From Planctomycetota bacterium (GTDB lineage: Bacteria; Planctomycetota; Planctomycetia; Pirellulales; UBA1268), in NCBI GenBank assembly GCA_014238855.1, contig JABAAH010000022.1:1-40889 (forward strand): DNA of 40,889 nucleotides, written 5' to 3'. Made by a program: the position numbers and the translations under genes. The notes beneath the pieces are model-generated. The model was not told where the DNA came from. It saw only the letters and a program-made list of their open reading frames with translations, and did not search any database. This document shows, piece after piece, positions 34,778 to 40,889 of the stretch (the stretch's first letter is position 1; every line of letters begins with the position of its first letter).

Positions 34778-35533
34778 ATGTTTCCTCTATTGGCTGATGC
34801 TGTCGGAACGTTGGCAGCACTTTCTTCCGACTGGACCCAAAATACACCGTTACAGTCAGTCACTCTCTACCTGTTTTTCGCAGGCACCGTTGCAATGGGT
34901 GCAGGGGCAGCATATTTCCTCCTTATGCGAAATAATGTTGATGCGGCGTACAGAAGCACAATGGTCTGCGCAGGGCTCGTGTGTGGTATTGCATGTTTCC
35001 ATTATTTTAAGATGACACATGTCTACCAAGAGTCGGGTGGACAATTTCCAACCGCTCTTCGATACATTGACTGGCTCTTCACAACACCGTTGATGCTCAT
35101 CAAGTTTCCACTTCTTCTTCGAATGGGAGAAAAGGGAACAAAGTTTTTTGTGCAACTCGTTACCCTCGATATTGGCATGATTGTTTGTGCTTTTATCGCA
35201 GAGACTTCGCCAATAGGATCACAAGAATGGTGGGGATTCTTTATCGTAGCATGTGTGCTTGAATTGTTGATTGTGGCAATTCTCTACACAGGTCTCGGCT
35301 CTGCTATCAATGCAGCACCAGCACCGATTGCTAAATCACTGAATACCATGCGACTATTTATCCTGATTGGTTGGGCGATTTACCCAATCGGATTCCTCAT
35401 GGCATTAAGTGGCTATGGTGAAGTTCGTGAAGTCTTCTACAACGTCGCTGACGTGATCAACAAAGTTGGTTTTGGGCTTGCAGCCTATTGGGGCATTGAA
35501 GCCCTGAGTCATTCGACCAAGCAAACAGCTTAG
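34778..35533 (+). CDS. Proteorhodopsin-type light-driven ion pump with D-T-K motif
   Basis: 251 residues and seven membrane helices. It aligns with proteorhodopsin along its length: CFHYFKM (His75, the counter-ion partner), RYIDWLFTTPLMLIKF in helix C, GWAIYPIGF in helix F, and NVADVINKVGFGL in helix G with Asp225 and the retinal-binding Lys229. In helix C the acceptor Asp98 and Thr102 are kept, but the proton-donor position, Glu108 in proteorhodopsin, is Lys109. The spectral-tuning position (105 in proteorhodopsin) is Met106, which predicts green absorption. Phe154 stands where antenna-binding rhodopsins have Gly, so a carotenoid antenna is unlikely. AAGGAG lies six bases before the ATG. The Blh gene follows. 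Predicted role: outward proton pumping in light. Confidence 0.95.
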   Translation: MFPLLADAVGTLAALSSDWTQNTPLQSVTLYLFFAGTVAMGAGAAYFLLMRNNVDAAYRSTMVCAGLVCGIACFHYFKMTHVYQESGGQFPTALRYIDWLFTTPLMLIKFPLLLRMGEKGTKFFVQLVTLDIGMIVCAFIAETSPIGSQEWWGFFIVACVLELLIVAILYTGLGSAINAAPAPIAKSLNTMRLFILIGWAIYPIGFLMALSGYGEVREVFYNVADVINKVGFGLAAYWGIEALSHSTKQTA

Positions 35534-35545
35534 TCATTGTCACAC

Positions 35546-35578
35546 GGGATGGCGGTGATCAGTGATCACCGCCATCCC
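35546..35578. promoter_or_regulatory. 16-bp perfect hairpin between rhodopsin and blh
   Basis: GGGATGGCGGTGATCA (35546-35561), one base, then TGATCACCGCCATCCC (35563-35578). It begins 13 bases after the rhodopsin stop. No U-run follows on either strand, so it is not a standard terminator; it may be a partial terminator or a 3' stabiliser that gives more rhodopsin than Blh mRNA (inference). Confidence 0.85.
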
Positions 35579-35607
35579 AAATGACTGCGTCTCATGGAAA
35601 CGTTGAA

Positions 35608-36681
35608 ATGCTCGCAACAGATCAACCAACTTCACCAAAGGTGTTGTTTCCAAGTACTTTTCGTGAGCTTACTTCGTTGATGTCACAAAAAACATTGTGG
35701 TTTTCGTGGTTGCCTTTAGTTCTCATCAGCACTGCAATCGCTGGCTCTTTGTACTGGGCACAAGATACCCCTAAAAGTATTGAAGTCATACCGTGGCTCG
35801 TTGCGCTTTTTTTTGTAGGCATGCCTCATGGTGCAGCCGACCTTGCTGTGCTTCAGTCAAAAAAAAAGAGAGCTGAAGCATTAACGGCTTTTTTCTTCTA
35901 TCTCTTGTGCATGGGCATTATATCAATCACCTACGTCGTCGCTCCTGGAATGAGCCTTGTTGGATTTATCATTCTCAGCCTCTGGCATTTCGGGAATACT
36001 GAAACATCAAGCGGTAACGTATCCATTGGTCTCTACAAACGCCTTGTAGCTAGTTGTGCCAAAGGGGGCATCGTTGTGGGCATGCCACTTGCGGCCTGGC
36101 CGAATGCTACAGCATCAGTCTCTACGGAACTCATCGACCTGACTCGGCCGGCTCGGGCCGTATTTGGATTACCCTTGCTCGACAGCCAATTATTTTCACC
36201 AACACAGGTTCTGCTGACGGGATTGGTACTCCTGTCTTTTGCATTATGTTCTTGGCTCATAATTTTTCTTCATTCTTTTCCATACAAACAGCCCAAGGAG
36301 AAAAAACAGATCCGGCAATCGATGAATGATTTTTTTCAATATAGTCTCATTGGTATCCTTGAATTTGTGGCGTCTCCGCTCTTTGGCATTGGAATCTACT
36401 TCCTTGTTTTTCACAGTTGGAAACAGATGCCATTACTTGCGAACCACTTCATCCCACCCACAACTGCAGCCCATCCAATGAGGCTAGTTTTTGCTGTACA
36501 CAAAGCAGCTCTGCCGTTACTTATCCCTACATGGATCCTGCTGTTGCTTGGTTGGTGGAGCCTTTCAAGTGGGCTACACCTTCGTGACTTGGCTCTTCTC
36601 TCACTTCTTGTCTATCTGATAGTGACGCCAGCTCATGAAATCCTGTGCTCATGGCTTTCAACTCAGCAAGAAACGACCTGA
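35608..36681 (+). CDS. blh: Brp/Blh-family beta-carotene 15,15'-dioxygenase
   Basis: About 357 residues, with many hydrophobic helices. Conserved His-bearing motifs of the family are present (numbering from a possible ATG at 35581): VGMPHGAADLAV (His83), LWHFGNTE (His136), LVFHSWKQM (His278) and TPAHEILCSWL (His352). These residues hold the iron. The FHSxRH form of the third motif is FHSWKQ here, so one His seen in many members is Gln. The enzyme cuts beta-carotene into two retinals, supplying the chromophore of the neighbouring rhodopsin. The ATG at 35581 starts two bases after the hairpin and has no ribosome site; the ATG at 35608 has GGAAA eight bases upstream and is preferred. Confidence 0.88.
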   Translation: MLATDQPTSPKVLFPSTFRELTSLMSQKTLWFSWLPLVLISTAIAGSLYWAQDTPKSIEVIPWLVALFFVGMPHGAADLAVLQSKKKRAEALTAFFFYLLCMGIISITYVVAPGMSLVGFIILSLWHFGNTETSSGNVSIGLYKRLVASCAKGGIVVGMPLAAWPNATASVSTELIDLTRPARAVFGLPLLDSQLFSPTQVLLTGLVLLSFALCSWLIIFLHSFPYKQPKEKKQIRQSMNDFFQYSLIGILEFVASPLFGIGIYFLVFHSWKQMPLLANHFIPPTTAAHPMRLVFAVHKAALPLLIPTWILLLLGWWSLSSGLHLRDLALLSLLVYLIVTPAHEILCSWLSTQQETT

Positions 36682-36729
36682 CTCGACGGTTGAGGAACTG
36701 CTATGCTTTTCTGACTTGAGGAAAAAAGC

Positions 36730-37398
36730 ATGCCCACACCACCACTGCCTGAAGAGACTCTTAATCTACGTAAGCCTGAGGATATCCCTGCTAAGCCTCG
36801 AGGCCTACTGAGACGTATTTACAACTGGGTGCTTTCGTGGGCTGACTCACCGCACGGATTGATAGCCTTGGCTGGAATATCATTTGCGGAGAGTTCTTTT
36901 TTTCCTATTCCACCAGATGTTCTTCAAATTGCTCTTTCCGTTGGGGAGCCTCGCAAGAGTTATCGTTTTGCGACCATCTCAGTGATAGCAAGTGTCCTAG
37001 GAGCCATCGTGGGCTGGGCGATTGGCTGGGGATTGTGGCAATTCGTTGATACATTTTTTTATAGCAACATCCCTGGATTCACCGCACAGAAGTTTGAGTA
37101 TGTGGAAACCCTCTATCAGCAAAATGCATTTCTCTGGCTTATATTGTCAGCATTCACACCAATACCGTTCAAGATATTTACAATTGCAGCTGGCGTATGC
37201 TCAGTACCGCTGACCACCCTCATACTTGCCTCAGCAATTGGACGAGGAGCACGCTTCTTTTTAGTCGCTACGGTTATGAGAATATTCGGAAAACAAGCAC
37301 GAGATATTCTCGACAAATACCTCGAGGTAATAACCATACTTTTCAGCCTTCTGGTATTCGCTGGCTTCATCGCAATTGAGCTTCTTACAAACCATTAA
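36730..37398 (+). CDS. YqaA/DedA-like membrane protein
   Basis: 222 residues with an N-terminal cytoplasmic part and about four to five membrane helices. Family marks: LAGISFAESSFFPIPPDVLQIALS, VLGAIVGWAIGWGLWQFVD, FLWLILSAFTPIPFKIFTIAAGV and ASAIGRGARFFLVATVMRIFGKQARDIL. These match the YqaA branch of the VTT/DedA superfamily, thought to move lipids across the membrane. GAGG eight bases before the ATG supports the start. It lies 48 bases after blh on the same strand and may share its transcript. It ends six bases from the convergent glnE. Confidence 0.85.
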   Translation: MPTPPLPEETLNLRKPEDIPAKPRGLLRRIYNWVLSWADSPHGLIALAGISFAESSFFPIPPDVLQIALSVGEPRKSYRFATISVIASVLGAIVGWAIGWGLWQFVDTFFYSNIPGFTAQKFEYVETLYQQNAFLWLILSAFTPIPFKIFTIAAGVCSVPLTTLILASAIGRGARFFLVATVMRIFGKQARDILDKYLEVITILFSLLVFAGFIAIELLTNH

Positions 37399-37404
37399 TC
37401 CATG

Positions 37405-40400
37405 TCATTTTTCAGCCAGATGGGACTCGGCTCGGCTAAAGATGTCCTGAAAGACATGACGCACCATACGTGTAGTCTGAAATACCTCATCGGCAAGTGC
37501 CTGGCCATCCTGACGATCTAGCAAATTCGCCAACTGATTGCGTTCGCGATGTCCTTCAGGAAAGGTATGCCCAAGACGCACATCCAGTAGCCTCAATCGC
37601 CCCTCAATCTTTCGTAATAAGCCGTATGCATCTCGTAACGCTGTCGCAGTATCGTTTCCTATGATACCGACATCAGCGAGCGCCTCGAGAGCGAGCAGTG
37701 TACTCGGTGTCTGTAGATGCTCATATTTTCTACCGTATATTAACTGAAGCATTTGAACCAGAAATTCAATGTCAACGACTCCGCCAGGCCCCCGCTTCAA
37801 ATTATTTTTCGATGCAGTCTCTTCCATTCGCAGCCTCATCGAAGAAATCTCACGTATGTCCTCCTGTTTCCAATTGTGCTCATAAACTGCACGCTTGATG
37901 AGAGACTTCACCCGCTCGGTGGCGGCTTTTCCACCCGCGACAACACGAGCCTTCACAAGCGCCTGTCGCTCCCAGACAACCGCAGGCCCTTCTAAGGAAA
38001 AATATCGGTTGAAAGACTCCAGAGAACTAACAATTGGACCACTTCGCCCACCTGGGCGAAGCCTTGAATCGACTTCATAGAGACGACCTTGGGGAGTAAA
38101 GCGGTTGAAAATCTGTAACACTCTATGGGCAACATCACCAAATAAAAGTCCTCGTTCGGACTCAGAGAATCCACCAAAACAACTTCGTGCAACTTCTTCA
38201 TCGTAAAGAAAAATAACATCAACATCGCTGGCATAATTCATTTCACGCCCACCAAACTTACCCATCGCCAGCACTACAAATCCGACGGTATCAATTGGAT
38301 TACCTTCCTTCGGAACTGATCGCATTGCCTGAGGCATTACCTGACTTTGGTTATGGGCAACAAATTGCATGAGCGATTCCGCGAGATCCGATAGTGATTC
38401 GGCAATCACATGTGGCGATTGCTGCTCCAAAAGATCGTTGATTCCGATACGCAACTGTTTTGAAACTTTAAATGCAATCAGGCTCGGTAGAACATCTGCA
38501 GTATGCCGGCCACAAAGTTCCCATAATTCACCATCTAAATTTTTCAATTCTGGTATTTCGCCACCAAGGAGACTGTCCTGTAATTCATCAATCATTCCTG
38601 GGTTTTTTATAAGAAGCTCGGCAAGAAAAGGCGCAGCGGAACAAAAACGTATCGTGAGGTCTAGAGCACCTGGTGACTCACTTAAAAGTTCCCAGAGCAT
38701 ACCCTTGCCACCAAGTGACTCACTGACTGAAACAAGTGTAGTCAGTGTTGCATCTGGATCCGGTGTCCCGCTGATACCATCAAGTAATCTTGACACTATC
38801 GCAGCAAAAAAGTGTCGACATCGGCGACTTGATAGAAAACGCGATGACTCTTCACTCAGGGATGTTACCATCCGGTATGCCTGAGGAATGTCTCGGAAGC
38901 CACGAAGACTCAATACGTTATCGATAAGTTCTTTCGGCGGCTCAGGATCAAGAATAAGGTCGACTTCTACTGCTGGCGTTGACTCACCTGGAAAAGCATC
39001 GTGAAGAAGATGGTCTAGAATTTTTCTATTTAGTCGCGTCGCTTCTCCAAGATCTCTACGAAGTTCATTGTGCGCGTTCGGATGACTTCCATATCTAAGA
39101 CGACTCGCGAGACGAGCAAAATCATGGTCATTGTCTGGCAACCGATGAGTTTGCCTATCATAAAGAATCTGAAGTCGATGCTCTACGGTTCTCAAGAGCC
39201 GATAGTTTCGCTCAAGAATCTCTCTTTCCTGATCATTGAGACTACCGTGCGCCGCCAAGCGTTGAATTGCCTCGATAGTATTACCGACTCGTACTTCTGG
39301 CTCGTCGCCTCCATTGAGTAATTGCAGGAATTGAATAGTAAACTCGATGTCACGTATCCCACCGCGACCTGTTTTAAGATCAGCAGAATCAATTCCTTCA
39401 CGAATTGATCTTTGTTCCATCTGCCGCTTGAGACCCCGTATTCCACTGATCTCAGTCCGCGTAAGCCACCGACTATAAATCCAAGAATGCAGTTCGGTGA
39501 GCAATTTCTCTCCTAATTGCCTGTCGCCAGCGATGCACCGAGCTTTTACCCAAGCCTGCCGCTCCCATGTTCTCCCTTGCCTATCATAATAGCTCTGGAA
39601 AGCTGCACGCGGCAGAACGAGTGGACCCTGTCTACCATGCGGTCTGAGTCTTAAGTCTACTCGATATGCTGCCCCCAATTCAGTTTGATCAGTGAGCATG
39701 CGAGTTACTTCCTGAACTACTCGCGTGAAAAACTCACCGGTTGTAAATGTTTTTGACCCCGCGACTTCACCATCTTCGGAATAACAAAAAATAAGATCAA
39801 CGTCACTTGAATAGTTAAGCTCATTCCCACCAAGTTTTCCGAGAGCTAATACCGCAATTGTTGCGGGGCGACCATCAGTTGTAAGTGGAGTTCCACGACG
39901 TTGTTGCTGCTGCAGAAATACTACACGTAGAGCTTCATCAATAACACACTCAGCAATCGCTGAAATTTGATCTACCACGATTTCAAGTCGTTGCCGTTTG
40001 ACAATATCACCAAAAGCAACACGAAGGATTTCTCGACGTTTAAAACGCCGTAGTTTGTGCATTACAAAAGAGGAATCTAACGAATTGCCAACATCGGACC
40101 GTAAAACATCTCGCAGGGACTCCCGCTTTTCTGGCCTGCCACCACCTCTTCGAATAGCTTCCCAAACATCAGGTTCGGCAATGACAATCTCGCCAAGAAA
40201 TGGGCTCGTTGCAAGAATCGCCAAGAGCTGCTCAAGAGACTCTGGGTCTTGTTCAAATATTGAGACTGCTGCAGGTAAGATAGGGACGGCTTGAAGAAAT
40301 CGACCCAGCGCTACAAGTAGTCGATCAGCATCGCCATATAGTGGAAGAAGTTGTCCTAGAGCCTTAACGAGATTCCCAAGCACATCAAGACTCACGCCTT

Positions 40401-40539
40401 GCTCTGCTAATCTCTTAAAAATCCGTTGTGCATTTTCACTGTCATTTATTCCTGCACTTCGTGCCCAGGAATCTAAAACAGATCGATCTTTAAGAAGGAG
40501 TGTAACGTTTCTAGGTTTCATTCGATCTGGTATTTGCAC
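37405..40539 (-). CDS. glnE: Bifunctional glutamine synthetase adenylyltransferase/deadenylylase
   Basis: 1044 residues in the usual two-fold layout. The N-terminal half has LGKLGGNELNYSSDVDLIFCYSEDGE, then GRGGIRDIEFTIQFLQLL; the C-terminal half repeats these as MGKFGGREMNYASDVDVIFLYDEE and GPGGVVDIEFLVQMLQL. Each half is a nucleotidyltransferase (G-G-x9-D-x-D) joined by a helical regulatory region: the N-terminal one removes AMP from glutamine synthetase, the C-terminal one adds it, in response to PII and glutamine. The first start is a GTG (40539); an ATG 18 bases later is equally possible, and neither has a clear ribosome site. Glutamine synthetase and PII genes are not in the window. Confidence 0.95.
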   Translation of the reverse strand: MQIPDRMKPRNVTLLLKDRSVLDSWARSAGINDSENAQRIFKRLAEQGVSLDVLGNLVKALGQLLPLYGDADRLLVALGRFLQAVPILPAAVSIFEQDPESLEQLLAILATSPFLGEIVIAEPDVWEAIRRGGGRPEKRESLRDVLRSDVGNSLDSSFVMHKLRRFKRREILRVAFGDIVKRQRLEIVVDQISAIAECVIDEALRVVFLQQQQRRGTPLTTDGRPATIAVLALGKLGGNELNYSSDVDLIFCYSEDGEVAGSKTFTTGEFFTRVVQEVTRMLTDQTELGAAYRVDLRLRPHGRQGPLVLPRAAFQSYYDRQGRTWERQAWVKARCIAGDRQLGEKLLTELHSWIYSRWLTRTEISGIRGLKRQMEQRSIREGIDSADLKTGRGGIRDIEFTIQFLQLLNGGDEPEVRVGNTIEAIQRLAAHGSLNDQEREILERNYRLLRTVEHRLQILYDRQTHRLPDNDHDFARLASRLRYGSHPNAHNELRRDLGEATRLNRKILDHLLHDAFPGESTPAVEVDLILDPEPPKELIDNVLSLRGFRDIPQAYRMVTSLSEESSRFLSSRRCRHFFAAIVSRLLDGISGTPDPDATLTTLVSVSESLGGKGMLWELLSESPGALDLTIRFCSAAPFLAELLIKNPGMIDELQDSLLGGEIPELKNLDGELWELCGRHTADVLPSLIAFKVSKQLRIGINDLLEQQSPHVIAESLSDLAESLMQFVAHNQSQVMPQAMRSVPKEGNPIDTVGFVVLAMGKFGGREMNYASDVDVIFLYDEEVARSCFGGFSESERGLLFGDVAHRVLQIFNRFTPQGRLYEVDSRLRPGGRSGPIVSSLESFNRYFSLEGPAVVWERQALVKARVVAGGKAATERVKSLIKRAVYEHNWKQEDIREISSMRLRMEETASKNNLKRGPGGVVDIEFLVQMLQLIYGRKYEHLQTPSTLLALEALADVGIIGNDTATALRDAYGLLRKIEGRLRLLDVRLGHTFPEGHRERNQLANLLDRQDGQALADEVFQTTRMVRHVFQDIFSRAESHLAEK

Positions 40540-40590
40540 GAGGACATGGAAACTTCATGCAAACATATCCCGAAATTACGTGAGCCGTGA

Positions 40591-40889
40591 TTATCTTTGA
40601 GCATCTCTGCTGACCGACTGTATAGGCACCTGAATCTGATGCACAGCAGGGTTTTGTTTTTCTAAATAATCAAGAGGCACAGCATCAGCTAAACCGTCAG
40701 CTACATCTCCAGCAAGACTCCAAGAACCGGCGGATGTGATATCGATGTCCACCATCCTGCCAATGAGACGAAGGGGTGCATCAAAGACCACAATTCGATC
40801 ACACATCGTTCTCCCAGTGAGTTGCGCGAAGCCATCCGGACCAGGATCGACTGCTCGCCTTTCGTCACGGGCTGAGAGCCCTTCTACGA
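40591..40889 (-). CDS. miaB: tRNA-2-methylthio-N6-dimethylallyladenosine synthase, C-terminal part
   Basis: The frame is open from its TAA stop to the right edge and reads VEGLSARDERR, QLTGRTMCDRIVVFDAP and LIGRMVDIDITSAGSWSLAGDV. This is the end of the radical-SAM domain and the TRAM RNA-binding domain of the MiaB family, which adds methylthio to i6A37 of tRNAs using iron-sulfur clusters. The Cys-rich radical-SAM motif lies outside the window. CDRIVVF, with 'LTGRT' before it, fits MiaB better than RimO. The last 30 residues are a variable tail. It lies 51 bases upstream of glnE on the same strand and may be co-transcribed with it. Confidence 0.85.
   Translation of the reverse strand, partial: VEGLSARDERRAVDPGPDGFAQLTGRTMCDRIVVFDAPLRLIGRMVDIDITSAGSWSLAGDVADGLADAVPLDYLEKQNPAVHQIQVPIQSVSRDAQR

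Noticed and set aside
34778-35533. Xanthorhodopsin-type pump with a carotenoid antenna
   Set aside because: The antenna site needs Gly in helix E, but the aligned residue is Phe154.
35546-35578. Ordinary intrinsic terminator after the rhodopsin gene
   Set aside because: No U-run follows the stem on either strand, so it was listed as a regulatory hairpin.

Overview
The window reads as a chromosomal segment of a planctomycete, most likely a marine Pirellulales-type bacterium of sunlit water. The evidence is a giant secreted subtilase with the LEPRYLL N-terminal motif, two cohesin-like modules and a dockerin; a zinc-ribbon/GYF_2 protein; several secreted or anchored proteins with no recognised family; and a retinal phototrophy pair. 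No phage, transposon or CRISPR signature was seen. Base composition looks moderately AT-rich throughout and no island is obvious by eye.

Left third (1-12.5 kb): tRNA-Gly(CCC) on the minus strand; an AsmA-like envelope protein; a Cys-rich secreted repeat protein; a lipoprotein candidate; a monohaem cytochrome c'-like protein; a ClpP-like serine protease homologue; a zinc-ribbon/GYF_2 protein; an exported protein; a KAP-like P-loop NTPase with membrane helices between Walker A and B; ApbE; a DedA protein; and an NtrC-type sigma-54 activator with a degenerate receiver.

Middle (12.5-31.7 kb): the 1721-codon modular subtilase; a 456-bp divergent intergenic region holding two separate repeat clusters; a TIM-barrel (xylose-isomerase-like) protein; a transglutaminase-like protein with a Tat-type signal; ribosomal protein S1 with a repeat-bearing tail; an anchored hypothetical protein; a FabH/KAS III-like enzyme; alpha-glucan phosphorylase; an acyl-CoA dehydrogenase-like protein; a GT9 glycosyltransferase; and a small membrane protein overlapping NAD-dependent DNA ligase.

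Right third (31.7-40.9 kb): an HTTM-like membrane protein with its overlapping partner; tRNA-Ala(GGC) with a good promoter; a class IV aminotransferase; then the most notable locus, a proteorhodopsin-type pump whose helix C motif reads D-T-K instead of D-T-E, followed by a Brp/Blh beta-carotene dioxygenase. Together they would make retinal from beta-carotene and use it in a light-driven proton pump. A structured leader precedes the rhodopsin and a 16-bp perfect hairpin separates it from blh. A YqaA/DedA-like protein, GlnE (glutamine synthetase adenylyltransferase) and the C-terminal end of MiaB close the window. Carotenoid synthesis genes are not in the window, so beta-carotene must come from elsewhere in the genome.
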